Positions 44,009 to 55,966 of a stretch of DNA of 64,000 nt are shown here, piece after piece (positions within the stretch are counted from its first letter, which is position 1; each line of letters begins with the position of its first letter). The stretch comes from Ophiura sarsii. Its lineage: Eukaryota > Echinodermata > Ophiuroidea > Amphilepidida > Ophiuridae. The stretch covers positions 6,732,444-6,796,443 of the forward strand of contig CM069442.1 of NCBI GenBank assembly GCA_035610835.1, given 5' to 3'. The notes below the pieces were generated by a model. It had not been told where the DNA came from. It did no database searches and worked only from the letters and a program-made list of their open reading frames with translations. A program made the translations under genes and the position numbers.

Positions 44009-44286
44009 TGTTGCGTTGCCCTCAGGGACTTATCAGAAAATCTATAAAAAATGACTGTCACATTTTTTTTTTATTCGTAAATATGACTATTTTCTGTTTG
44101 AAAACAAAATAAAAATATTATCACACTATAAACATTAGTAAAATTGACATTTATCAATTTTGTCTTGACATGAACTACGACAGCCAATCGTTCAGAAATA
44201 TTTTTCGGGGGAAAAAAAAGATAACAAGAATACAATAGACAGACCGAACCGACCTCAATATTGTTGGAATTGGAGGGCAACACAAC
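44009..44286. mobile_element. TIR element of the TTGCCCTC family, copy B
   Basis: Left TGTTGCGTTGCCCTCAG, right complement of AGTTGTGTTGCCCTCC. The interior shares TTGACATTTATCAATTTTGT and a CATGAACTACGA/CATAAACCACGA block with copies A and C. The 96-codon - strand frame (44071-44361) crosses the element boundary and is not supported. Confidence 0.55.
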
Positions 44287-44609
44287 TATTTTTTTATAAT
44301 CCTCCGCAGCAATCCCAATTTGCGCATTTTCATTCTGTTCGTCCAGATGGGTGATTGTCAAGAGCTGAATTTAATTGTACAGGGTTGCTCAAAATATTGA
44401 GCAAATCATTGGCAATAGTGTTTATTATACATGTTTTGATTGGCGACTGGTTTGTGAAATAATTCCTTTTTGGACTTGGCTAAAATAATGGTGATGGATG
44501 TAGTTTCAGTTCTAGAGGATTTTTTTTTAAATTGAAAATTGCTCTGGTTCAGGAATAATTGGGGTGGTTTAAACAATCTTGTTGAAGCTCCGTTTGGTAC
44601 TGATCAATG

Positions 44610-44900
44610 TTAGAGTCCTCGAGTCCGGACTCGAACTCAAGACCGGGCTCGAGTCCCTTTTTTTGAAGGATTTGGACTCGGACTCAAAGGGGAGAGACTC
44701 GGACTCAGGCACTAAGGACTCATGAATTGTGCCCAAGTCCTGTCCGAGTCCAGTAATTATTAGCTTATTTTGTATGCAGTTATGATACTTAATGTTTAGT
44801 CATCCAAACTTCAATATTTTAGAAACAATGTCATACATTATCATTAATATACATCTAAATAGTTACAAATGCTGTTGAAAATACCTTTTGATAACCATTA
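44610..44900 (-). repeat. Dispersed repeat with a GAGTCC-rich end, copy 2
   Basis: Reverse complement of the repeat at 6600-6850: GTCCTGTCCGAGTCCAG, TTATTTTGTATGCAGTTA and a GATAACCATTA block correspond. The hexamer-rich end (GAGTCCGGACTCGAACTC) is longer here. Confidence 0.6.
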
Positions 44901-45412
44901 CAGGCTTTAGAACGTAATAAGCATATCCTAATTTTGTGATTATTTGGACATGCGTGATACCCCCTTTGTAATGACCAGTATGTGTCACATGATCTAGTTT
45001 AGCGTCACTCGATCATAATGTGATTATGGCATAATCCTAATGCATTATGGGATATAAATAATCTGTCAAAATCCACAATATACGAATACTGGTATATACC
45101 CGACTCAAGATTAACATATCTTGTTTTATTGCTTCTAATATATCGTCTGATTCATGTCATCCTCGTTGTAAATGTCGTCTTCATTGCTGCTCCAGCTAAC
45201 ACAATTTCTCTGCATGATACTTTTTGGTAAGAACTCAAAATTTGTCAAAAAGTAACCTTCTGTTCTGATGCAAAATTTTGAATTTTGTGAACAATATGAA
45301 AGGGGGTCCTTTAAAACAGAATTAGCAGAGGCGGGCGGCGCGGGTGAAAAAGGGAAGTGTATTTAGAATACAGCACCTATGCTGGTTCCCTGCATCAGTG
45401 GGCTCCTCTTAA

Positions 45413-48400
45413 GGGGGCTGTCAAGTGTCAGAAATAGCTTCCGTAAAACTGCCGTAACTACGTAATTATTCATATATTCCATATACAAGTATACATTTTT
45501 TTGAAGGAAAGGGTTCAATAAATCTAACGATGAACATGAAATTGCTCTAAAAAGAACCATTTTGGAGAAAATCATAAAAAACGAGAATTTTGACCAGTCT
45601 TCAATTCGGACAAGGTAACCCAAAAAATATTTTCTGAAAATCTGTCCTTTTACGATTTTTGTAATCTTAAGAAAATTACCCAGGTTCCATTTTTTTGTTT
45701 TTTGATATCTGAGATATTTTTTTATTTATTGACCAAATAAGGCAACAAAATGGGATTTTTAAATACAACAAACGTGAATTTCCACAAAATGATCCGAAAA
45801 ATCGGAAAATAGGCCTAAAACAAAAAACAAAAAAAATGGAACCTGGCGAAGATCATAGTTGTTGCGTTAAACTTGCTTGCTGTCCATCAGATGCAGTTTG
45901 TATTGAGTTATCGTGTCTGTAAATCGTATTTTTACTCAAAAATGAACATAAAGAAATCAACCGATGAATGTGAAAAGTGACAATACCGCCGTTTGATCAT
46001 GGTTTACGGGGAAATACACGTATTTTAAATCCTGTTCTTTAGATATTGTGGGAAGCATATAAATCCCCAACTTCGTGCAAAGTTTCATTACAAACCGTTC
46101 TTTTCTTGGTATCAAAATAACCTCAAATGTGTGTTAAAAAACACCTTTTTCATGATGTCGAGTGTGAAAAAGAAGCCATACCATTTCATGCGCATTCGAA
46201 GTGCGTTCACAATTTCCGGGAAGCGTAACGCATGAAAGCGCGTGCGTTAATCGACAATGAGCGCAGACGCGCGTGGAATGTTTTGAGTTGGCAAAATAAA
46301 TGGTGACGCGTGCGCGTTGAACCGGTTGACAAAGATTTAGACGCTCGTGTATTAATTTCTGTGCGCAACACTCTGCGGCTAATCATCAGAGTTTATCATT
46401 ATAGGCCCAGTGTAGTCGAGTCTTTATCAATGTGATCATTTAAAAACGCACCGTGGCGGGATTAGTGAGTAGTCTGGGTGTAAAAATCAACACCTATCCT
46501 AGATAAAGGACTTAGTAAAGGAGAGAGAAAAATTGGAAACAGAGAGAAAGCGAGAAATGGGGATGAAGATTCAATTTAAGACCTGTCGTTTGGTAGGCTC
46601 TAGGCCTACATGTTTTCTCTTCTTCTACTTCAGATATTAAAAGAGACGGAATCGGGTAAGCTTCTGATTAACATGATTAATATGAGTCACGTCACGAATT
46701 GTAATTTCATCATTAGTAAAAGGCCACAACATGCCACCTGAACTTGATCCTCGTTATGCCAGCGCCACCGTGAAAAAGAAACTGAAATATATGTCCGATA
46801 GGTCTAATGTTTAATGAAGCAGGAAAATAAAATTGAAAATGACTATATGAATTGTCTATGGGTAAACTGTCAAGCGAACGAGTAACAGTAGCGTATCAGC
46901 AGAGTGTCCCCCTCCCTCGACGGATTTGACCGGGTAGAACAGCTCAAACTACCGGGCTAAAAGGTTTTATTTTCTGTAAATACAGTGGGTTGGGGGAGCA
47001 AGGGCCCCAATTTGAATCGGATGGGGTGGAACACCCCCACCCTCCCCGTTTTTCAAATGTCGGACTCGGCGGCGGCGGCAATCCTCAGCCTGTAAAGTTA
47101 AAGCCTACCGGGAAGATACCATTTCCCCCTCTGACAAGCGATCTCATCAGATACGCCACTGGCGGGTAATGGAGCACATTTCACAGTAGTTAAATGATGA
47201 GTATTTTCCATTAGAATGGACTTGGATCCTTTTAAAATTGGTTTGAATTGCTATCTACCAAAGATAATTATTAAATAGTGATTGTTCAGTGTTATAACAA
47301 TAGCTCTATTAAGCATTTCGGTTGGATCTCTTATAAAAGTAGTTTGCTATCTACTGAAGATAACAATGATAACGTTGAAAACACGGTCATTATTAATAAT
47401 TAGCTCTTATCTAGTAGGCCTATAATACAGTCATGTGGGTATTTCCATTACTGCATATGGTTTTATTATTTATTGGCTATCCCTATGAATTGCCTTGTCA
47501 CCTATACCTAGATTGAATTTTTTTTTATTGAGAGGACACAAAAGTACAAGGATATCAAAGGTGCAACCACACATTTAATTAATCAGGCCTATTGTTTACA
47601 TCTCATGCATAACTTCGTGATAAACCAAACCGATGTTACCCTATTTTTTTTGTTGGGGTGGGTCCGAGGGGCCGAAATATAGAGCATCCTCTCCCACCAT
47701 AATCCCATCCCTTTCACCTTTGCTTTCAGTCTAGAACATTCGGACGTTTCATTGATTCAAAAATATGAATGATGGGCATTTAGCGATCGAAATGGGAAGA
47801 TCTCTGTTCTTTGTTCAGTCCGAATTTCATTTGAAATGTTCCAGAATTTTATATTATTCAATTTAACTATGACTTTTCTAGGAGGATTTTTTAGAAACAT
47901 GACTTGTTTGGCCGTATAGGCCTACTTCTGGTTATCTTGGAACTTATTTTGTCTCATATTATCGGGCATATTATGGCATGTCACCAACCAAACCGTAGGC
48001 CTAACAGTGGGGCCTTAGACCCAAACGCAACTGAAATAAATGAGCTTATAATGGATAGTATATTAAAATATATACATGCCAGGAGAGGCTGTCCATCCCT
48101 GCTCTCCATGGCCCTATACACCCCCCCCCCCCCCCAACTCCACATGTCGTGTTTTTGATTGCCGCGTGTCCACATACTATACAAAGTTAGACTATATATA
48201 TAACTATGAGATAACCATCTGAACCATTTGATAGCATCGGCTCATCGGCCCGAGGATGCTTCTCCGATCATGCCCATGTAGGCCTAGGTAAAATGGCACT
48301 TATAATTGATATTATGTTTGATATAACTGAATGACAAATTAGTACACCGAGTTGAACTAATTGAGAACTAGCTAACTTAACAACGATACGAAGTAATAGG

Positions 48401-49115
48401 CCTACCATATTCAGTAATGACAATAAATAGATAAACAGGTAGGCCTATTGGATGGACGGGGCGGGTGGAACGGACTTGTACAACATCGAAAGGCCAAACA
48501 AAAACAAAACATTAACGTCTTCGGATAAAACCCGGTGTAAGTCTTTTTGATACTCCTTACAATGTTTCACTCCGATCATGGATTCAAAATCTGTCTCTGT
48601 CCTTTATTTTTTATCTTTTTTCCTTCTCTCTTTCCAAACTCCTTGACACTAACGCTTGTGCTAAAGCCTTGTTTTACTAATAGGCCTACTTGCTTCAGGC
48701 TCAGCCACACCCCGGCAAAAATGACGGTTTGATTAGTCGGGCCTCCGATGCGTAAACAATGCGTATGAACAAACCCTCAAACGCGGCAAAGACATAGCGG
48801 GTAACGCAGCACGCACTGACGGCTTTCGAAATAACAGCGTCGCGTATTTTAAGCGAACTGGCGCGTGCTAATTTGCGTGAAAAACAAAACACGGGATACG
48901 CGGCGCATGGGAGTTTCGCTGATCCCATGCGGGCAGACTTTTCCATTCTACTTTGTCAATAATCACAATAAGGGATTTAAATCCTTCTAAATAGGCTTTT
49001 GGAATTTCAAAATTGAAAATTTCTTTGCATGTACTGATAGATAACACTCTGAAGTTTTGAAAAATGAAGAAAAGTGAAATTCCTGGAAAATACGAAATGA
49101 CACTTGACAGCCCCC
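45413..49115. mobile_element. TTAA-flanked element, 3.7 kb, without recognisable transposase
   Basis: TTAA (45409-45412, 49116-49119) flanks GGGGGCTGTCAAGTGTCA and its exact complement at the right. TTAA target sites suggest a Kolobok- or piggyBac-like element. Inside are a hairpin (45680-45847, CCAGGTTCCATTTTTTT with its inverse), CpG-rich patches at 46170-46330 and 48750-48910, several TAGGCCTA words, a C15 tract at 48121-48135 and only short ORFs. It is presumably non-autonomous or carries captured sequence. Confidence 0.6.
45680..45847. repeat. Inverted repeat with 17-bp arms inside the 3.7-kb element
   Basis: CCAGGTTCCATTTTTTT on the left is matched by AAAAAAATGGAACCTGG on the right across about 130 bp. 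It may be a small nested element or a structural part of the larger one. Confidence 0.6.
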
Positions 49116-50178
49116 TTAACTCATCCATAGATGCAGGTACTCGGAAATCAAGTCATCACATTGACTGAATTGCTAGTGGCATAAAAGTCATGCATATGCA
49201 TAAAATGACGTAAAATAATCCACAAATGAATTCGGTCAATGCCAGCGCTTCACGCTTACAACGATAACAAATTCGCTGATTGGCACAAAGTACACTGTGT
49301 CTGCGCCCACGATAGCGTCGGACTTCACACGTATGGTGTATCGCGCTCCCCATTGGGCCATAGCCACCACAGCGCAACAGTGCATTCGGTATTCGATGCG
49401 CCACCTCAACTACAACTTGTGTTGATCGTTATTTCCCTATGTGATATAACAGAGCGACATCGTGAGGTGATGTTGAGGCAAAGTAATGGATGAGTTGGCG
49501 GGGGGATCCAGGGTGCAGGGAACCAGCATATATAGCACCTTCGAATAAGACAGAAAGCACTTCTGAATCAGTTTTTCGAATATATAGTCATTATCTATCT
49601 GTCACTTTGTCAAAGTTTCAGGAATATGTTTCACCGCACTCGCCATGGTGAAATTTGTGACAAAGCAAACACACATCTATTTTAAGAATTGAAATTAATT
49701 TGTTTGATAATAGGCCGTGACGCAAATACATAAACCTGGTCTGCCAACTGAATAAAATACCAACATTGTTTGCCATCGATAATGCACTGTTTACACGTCA
49801 TTAATAATTAATAACTTAATCAAGACTTGAGACTAGATAACGACTGAGGGGTTATCACACCAAACATTGTCAATATATTTGTTACTTTTGTTATCATACC
49901 TCAAACACTTCCATTGCCTGATAATTGCCCATTAACCCCGCAAACTGGGTCAGTGCCAACTAATAAGACGATGCTGTCAGCTCATCGTACCCACAGTGCA
50001 ATGCACTTGTTCTTATACTTCCCCTTTCCCTGGATGTATATATTTGAACTAGCCAATACAAGATGTGTAACAGGGTGCCTAGGGTGCGCTAATTTCAAGA
50101 CATTTTTTTGAATAGGATAAGTATAATATCAGAGAGTGTTAACCCTAAACTTCATCATCTGCACTAGAAAACATGTAA

Positions 50179-50447
50179 GGCCAAACAAAGAAGATAGTCT
50201 GTCTCAGAAACATTTTGCAAATAAGCTAAGTGCTGTATGAGGTATGCAATATCTTTTTTTTAAATGCTAATCCAAGCTTCAGAGAACTTTTTTAAAACTT
50301 TTTTTCTAAAAATCAAAGAAGAAAAAAAGAAAGAAAAAAAAGAAAAATTCTTTTTTTAGGCCTCAGCGCATAGCCCTATGCACCGTAGCTTTTTTCACAT
50401 ACCAATGCGGTCGGGCTTCTGAGACGGACTATCTTCTTTGTTTGGCC
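50179..50447. mobile_element. PIF/Harbinger-type MITE, 269 bp
   Basis: TAA duplications (50176-50178, 50448-50450) flank inverted ends of about 31 bp, GGCCAAACAAAGAAGATAGT continuing to CTCAGAA, with one mismatch. The interior is A/T-rich with an AAAG-rich run. No coding capacity. Confidence 0.85.
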
Positions 50448-50467
50448 TAACTACTTTAGTTTAATCA

Positions 50468-50835
50468 GTTCCAAATTGGTGAGAAATATTCGGCTTTTAT
50501 CTCTCTGTGCGCAAAGTGTGCGCACAGGGTTGTGGCCACACGCACACGGTTTTGGCAGCACGGATGCATCGCGCATATGATACACAGTGCGCTTGTTGTC
50601 TTCACGACCGCCTGCATCCGTCTGTATTCATTCGTTTCTGTAATGAGCAGGCCTCAAATTACAAATCTTTGAGGGCACTCGTTTCAAGGCCAGTGCACAA
50701 GGGCACCAGAGGCCACTATATGCTAAAGAATGCTTTGAAATTGAGGGCACCAAGCAAGGCCAAGTCACCATGGCCACGATGGCCTTCCTGTAATTTGAGC
50801 CCTGGTAATGAGGCTTCGCCAATTTGGAACTGATC
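50468..50835 (-). repeat. Inverted relative of the 10-11.3 kb tandem repeat
   Basis: TTGGTGAGAAATATTCGGC, GTGGCCACACGCACACGG, CACAGTGCGCTTGTTG and TCGCCAATTTGGAACTGATC correspond to the units at 10090-11310. About 200 unrelated bases lie in the middle (50610-50810). Confidence 0.6.
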
Positions 50836-51079
50836 AAACTATATAGGTGCTGGATTGTTGCATGCTCATATGCTGAAGAAAATCTAAAAATCTAAAGCTG
50901 GACCCCATGGCACACTCAGGGGGGTGGGGGAGGGGGGGGGGGGGTCCATGCAGGCGACCTGGGGGTGCAGCCAGATTTTCCCCCAATGTGACTCGTTTTC
51001 TCCCCTGAAACATAGGTCTGTTTCTGTGACTGCATGTATATCTTACATGTACTGAAATGTGCACGGATGAAAACACAAA

Positions 51080-52120
51080 ATATATTCAACTGGGTTAAGA
51101 TCAGCCACATACTTGAATATTTAGCATCACAAAAACATGGCAATGTCGTGTTCTCTGCTCCATAACAGATCTTGTATATGAAATAAGTTGTGAACTGTAT
51201 GTCTTTATTCCGTTTTAATGGAATAAACAGGGCAGTAAACACGATATTGCCCCAAAACATACTGTTCAAAATTTTCAAAATGCCACAAAAAATAAAGCAA
51301 GCGAAAATATCCACTATTTATACAGCGGGCTAATGAGTTGATCCCATTACATCATACTGTGAATAAAATACCAAAATTGCAATGCATTATGGGGTCTTAT
51401 CAAATCCCCACATCTTTTCATATGTCAAGTGCTGTCATCGTCAATATTTGCGGACGATGATGCATCGCATATGTCACCTTTGATTTTATGTCCTTTTTAT
51501 TTTCCTCTGTCAAAATTCCATAATTGACTATGTCACAGGGTAGTCCTTGTCACTTCCTGCTTCCAAATTCCCGCGGGAAAGCGGGTACATCAATGCGGCT
51601 TTTATTTGAACGCGAGCACCGGGCCGACCGAAACAATCGCCCCTGTGTATTCGGAGAGAGAGCCCTGTGAGGGGACTCATGCTTAATGCGACTGGACAAT
51701 GTACAGAGTGTATACACTGTATTTTTTTCAGTATGTTTCCCCCACGGCGGAGTGAATGTGAAATATCAACGAAGGTAATTGTGATTTGCGGGCTGCTTAA
51801 TATCCGATTCTCGTTTAGCAAAACATTTAGGCTTTTTTGTATATTTAGAAATGTGCACGCGTTCAGTTTGTTGGTTGATAAGTTTCTGGCATTTTTTCTT
51901 TGCTAACAAAGGTGCAGGTTTTGATTATTGAATCGAAATTTAGTTTTTGTTTTTGCTATAAGTTTGGGCTATAAGTGGATGAGTTTGTATGCGTACTGTT
52001 CCCCATAAGACAGGGGTTCTCAACAGATAACCAGTAGGCGAAATAATCCCCATTGATGACTGTTCCTTGATCAGCTCTATAAAAAGAAAAGCATCTTAAC
52101 ACACGGCAGACATCTGCAGA
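51080..52120. other. No supported gene
   Basis: A 44-bp segment at 51731-51774 sits between TTTTTTTCAG and GTAATT and could be a tiny exon (MFPPRRSECEISTK), but it is too short to support. The rest is AT-rich without recognised features. Confidence 0.25.
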
Positions 52121-52124
52121 CGAC

Positions 52125-52325
52125 AGCGCCATCCAAAATTTCACAAAAAAGTTTCAAAATATCAACAATAATGAATTTTGTCACCATACTTGGAATCACC
52201 ATGCGAAATGCATACGGATAAGCGCAAACATGTCTAATATTGGTTCAGTATTATTCATGAAAGTTGGGAACAGTTTCTGAAACATCTGTTTTGTACATAG
52301 TAAAACTAATAGCCGCCTGGAAAGT
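52125..52325 (+). repeat. Dispersed repeat shared with 41955-42195
   Basis: Second diverged copy in the same orientation, starting at CCATCCAAAATTTCACAAAA. It is followed by a C17 tract at 52480-52496 outside the shared part. Confidence 0.65.
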
Positions 52326-52663
52326 GTTAAAAATAATGTATATTTGCGTCCCGTAATCACACCTGAAAATGTGAATTTAAAATAATTGCGTCCCAGCATA
52401 TCCGAATGCAAAAATAGTTGAGGACACCCTACCACGGGAATTGTAGATTTGTAAAAAGAAAAAATGAGAGAAATCCCTTCCCCCCCCCCCCCCCCCATCC
52501 CTGGTGAAAATGTTATTCTTAACAGGAAATTGGCAAATTGCATGTCTTGAAAGAGTCAATAAATATAAACCTCTCCGTGATTTTATTTTATTCCTCTTCC
52601 TAGATAACTAATGTCAAACGCAGCCTGTTTTGACAAAACTTGTCTATTTAGCGTCCATCAAAG

Positions 52664-52978
52664 TTATCCGACTTCCATACACACAGTAGTAAAAACGGTG
52701 AAAGATTGTTTGTTTAGTGTAGCCTTTGCCAACTGATGCTCTAGTAGTAGTAGATTCACAGACTTTGGCCGGTTTGCCATTTTAGTATAATAATATCTTC
52801 CAATTGTGGGTGAGGCAGTGATTTGAAATCTTACTATGGTTCTATGCTTCCCGTGTCTTGAATCACATCGTAGGTAGTTCATATCCAGAATAGTGACAAA
52901 GTTTTCTCGCGTGCTGTTGTCCAAATTGATACAGCCAGCAAGGGAGGTTAGCTGCATGTCAGATTTTGTTGTACACAA
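52664..52978 (-). CDS. Open frame of 104 codons with coding-like composition, unidentified
   Basis: Codon use is balanced and the frame is the least repeat-like of the unassigned ones. A possible exon runs from acceptor TCTGACATGCAG (plus 52957-52968) to a GTAAGA donor (about 52840), reading LTSLAGCINLDNSTRENFVT then ILDMNYLRCDSRHGKHRTI. No domain is recognised and the polypyrimidine tract is weak, so this is only a candidate. Confidence 0.2.
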   Translation of the reverse strand: MCTTKSDMQLTSLAGCINLDNSTRENFVTILDMNYLRCDSRHGKHRTIVRFQITASPTIGRYYYTKMANRPKSVNLLLLEHQLAKATLNKQSFTVFTTVCMEVG

Positions 52979-53339
52979 GAAAACAATGGAGTCTCAGTGA
53001 CTGCAATATTTGCTAGAAACAGCTTCGGAACATGGTCTATTTGGGCATCTCAAAAACTGAGAAACCTGTTAAAAATCATGTCGAATTTTAGAGGAGGGTC
53101 AATAACATCTGCAGAACGGTAAAATGTATAGTATTAAACACGTTTTGTGACCAAATAATATGTCTCAAATTGTTGACCAACCTTGTTTTAATATAAGACA
53201 GATGTTTACCTGCAAATGTTAGGAAAGATAAACTAGTTTGTGGATTTTTTTCTTCACCATATAACCCTAACACTTTTGGGATGGAAATGTTGAAAAAAGT
53301 ATCCGGTTTGGAAATTGGCGAAATTTAACGTGGAAAACC

Positions 53340-53425
53340 GGACTTGCCGACAATGGGGATTCAATTCCGGGTCCTCCAGCATGGATGACCGTGTCTTAGT
53401 CCACTCGGCCAGGGGGTTAAGCGCC
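53340..53425 (-). repeat. tRNA-like SINE head
   Basis: On the - strand TGGCCGAGTGGAC (A box, plus 53399-53411) and GGAATTGAATCCCC (B box, plus 53355-53370) are spaced as in Leu/Ser-type tRNAs. The flanks do not form a full acceptor stem, so a SINE or tRNA pseudogene is likely. Confidence 0.55.
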
Positions 53426-53600
53426 CACAATTAACAATTCTGTGTGCATTTATAACCCACCGTCAGCGACTGGCGAGATAGACTGAGGCGACACATGCTG
53501 CCAGCATAGTTTTCAGATGGGATTTCATGGGGTTCAGGACTTTAAGGGTTAAACCTTCACTTCAATGAAACTAGATTGCACTAAAGATCACCTTTCATAT

Positions 53601-54023
53601 TTGTGACATGTTCTACCGAAACCAGACGGAATTGGGCAGAGCTCCAAACTGAGAAATAGCCCAAAACCTAATTGGGGGTGATTTTTTGAGAATTTGAGTT
53701 TCTTGTAAATAATTAATCTTCAGAGTGTTTATAACATTATTGTGAACGTTTCAGATAAAAAAATCAAACCAGCAACAACAAAAATGCATTTGTTGTTGTT
53801 GTTGTTGTTATAAGTACATTGTAAGTACGTCTTTAAAGGACGATACCTCAGTTTGGAGTTTTCAGAAAGATGAACTTGAAAATGATTTAACTCTGCTTTG
53901 GGAAGTCCGATAAAAAATAAAAGTACCATTGTAAAGCTGAAGATCTCTACTTTAATAAACAATTACTAACTCAATTTTGATATCTTGCCCAATTGTGTCT
54001 GGTTTCGGTAGAACACGTCACAT
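53601..54023. mobile_element. TIR element with about 40-bp ends, 420 bp
   Basis: TGTGACATGTTCTACCGAAA followed by CCAGACGGAATTGGGCA on the left matches the inverse of the right end (one to three differences). The interior carries a GTT microsatellite (53786-53812). The target duplication is unclear. Confidence 0.75.
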
Positions 54024-54739
54024 TTTAGCAAGATATGCTTAACACTTTGTGTACTTTTATGTGATGTATGATCATCTCCAGGACTAGGCGACAGTCCGTA
54101 CACCAGCTATCAAAGTTGTATACTGCCCTCTATAGGCCAGTGAATATCTCACACAGACACTGTTAGCAAGCATCTTTCATAACCTGTCAATATCAGAGCG
54201 ATTAAGTGACATGTGTTCCTGTGTATATATCTGCATAACATGTTCGATGTTGTAGAAAGTGCTCTTAACCTATTTGTTTTTCAAAATAACGGGAAATGCG
54301 CTATCGAGATGAAAATGTGTTGAGTCACACCGTTAAATGTCACCCGCTCCAACGATCACCGACAGAAATAATATGCGTAGGCATTAAGCCGGCTTAGTGA
54401 TTGATGGCGACATAAAAAATATAAGCCGTTTTCCTCTTTTGGTTGACTCGAATGTTTGCAAAATCATGATCACGGTTGGATCGTGAGGATATGGGGGAAG
54501 CTTTGACTGCAGAAATAAAATCAACATTTATTTGCAGGTTGTGTTAACATAGGGATCAATGTCAGGATATATGCGATAAATATATGCGGGCTTGGTTTAT
54601 GATATGATATGATTGAGGCCTGCTAGGTTATAAATAGATGGTTGCCCTTTATCAAATAATGTTGTTAATAGACCGATAAATACAGGGTTGGTTTATGACA
54701 TGAAATCATGCCTTCTATGAGTGTATTTTTATAGAGAGG

Positions 54740-54910
54740 CATTAGTCGGAACATTCCGGCTAATAGCTCTGTTCAAACCGGTCCTCTCCGCCTTTAGATG
54801 GATAATCCTTCTCCAGCAAATTATCCTAAAAAAAGTAGGATACCGTAGAGAGATTAGCCGGCTAAAACTAAAAGCCGTAGCGAGAGCTCCGTAGAAACAG
54901 TGCTCCATGA
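54740..54910. mobile_element. Possible short TIR element
   Basis: GCTCTGTTCAAACCGGTCC on the left resembles the inverse of the right side (GAGCACTGTTTCTACGGAGC on the - strand). A related segment, AGGCTCTGTAGAAACACGCTC, occurs at about 55420-55440. Ends are not sharply defined. Confidence 0.35.
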
Positions 54911-54927
54911 GATTAGACTACTGTCCG

Positions 54928-55193
54928 CTCTCTAAATGTAAAAGAGTGGATTTCCACTCTTTCAAGGAGTTAAACGCAGGACAACACGTTTTTGAGTGGA
55001 AAAACACTCTAAAAGGGGTGAAAGGGGATTTTATATGACAATGTTCCACTCTATATTGAGAGTGAAACATTAACTTTCACACTCATTTTAGAGTGGACAT
55101 TTTCCACTCTAAAACAGGTTGTCCTGCGTTTCACTCCCTTAACTCCTTTTCGAGTGAATTTCCACTCTTTCCACTCGTTTTACATTTAGAGAG
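54928..55193. mobile_element. MITE with repeated GAGTGGA/TCCACTC words, 266 bp
   Basis: CTCTCTAAATGTAAAA and GGAGTTAAACGCAGGACAAC on the left are matched in inverse on the right. GAGTGGA or TCCACTC occurs about ten times, so each arm folds back on itself as well. No coding capacity. Confidence 0.75.
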
Positions 55194-55966
55194 TGCAGAA
55201 ATTGCTACGACCATGTGACGCATTAATGATCAGCGATATCAGTAAGCTATTGCTGATGAAATCTGCACACAATCAATGCATTGCGCTCATAACCCTTGAC
55301 CTTCTCTCGCCGGCTTTTTTGATATTATCTGTCTTTTGCGTGTCTGTAGCAACAGTGTAATCGCTCAAGTGCATCCGCATTTCTAGCCGGATACATTTTT
55401 CACCGGTAAATAGCGGAGGCTCTGTAGAAACACGCTCTATGTTAGATGGAAACCCGTGTTTTTTCTTTCTTGAAGTTTGAAGCTTGAAGTGGATAATCCT
55501 TACAGCAGCTCTAGTGGGAGCTAAACTAGGATGTGGTGCTGATTTGACGTCATAGCCAATAGGTGCAAGTAAAAAAGAAGGTGGGAACAGAGACAAGTAG
55601 GAAGAAACAAAGTAAATGTGCACTATGTACATGGAGATGCCCAGTTTACAGCATTTTGGTACTGGGTGGAGGTAGCATGTCTCTGATGACTGGCAGAGCC
55701 GCTTATCTCCCTTTTATTTGTTGATCCCTCTCCTTCAATCTTTTTCCTCCTTTCTATTTTGTGGGTTCAAAATCTACTTTATAAGCTGCGTAATGTTGCG
55801 AAATAAACATAAGCTTATTCAGCGAAGGTTCTTACTTTATTTTTACTAATAATAGCCTCGTCTTCAGCTTTTTTGATCAAAATGTCTCAATACATACTGT
55901 TTTGACACAATATTATTCTCTCTATATTACAAACATGTTAAATGTGGATGTCCTGTCCTGTTTTAG

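Noticed and set aside
46635..46656. 22-bp microexon between a good pyrimidine-rich acceptor and GTAAGC
   Set aside because: Its length would shift the frame between the two phase-0 exon candidates, and it lies in the TTAA-flanked element.
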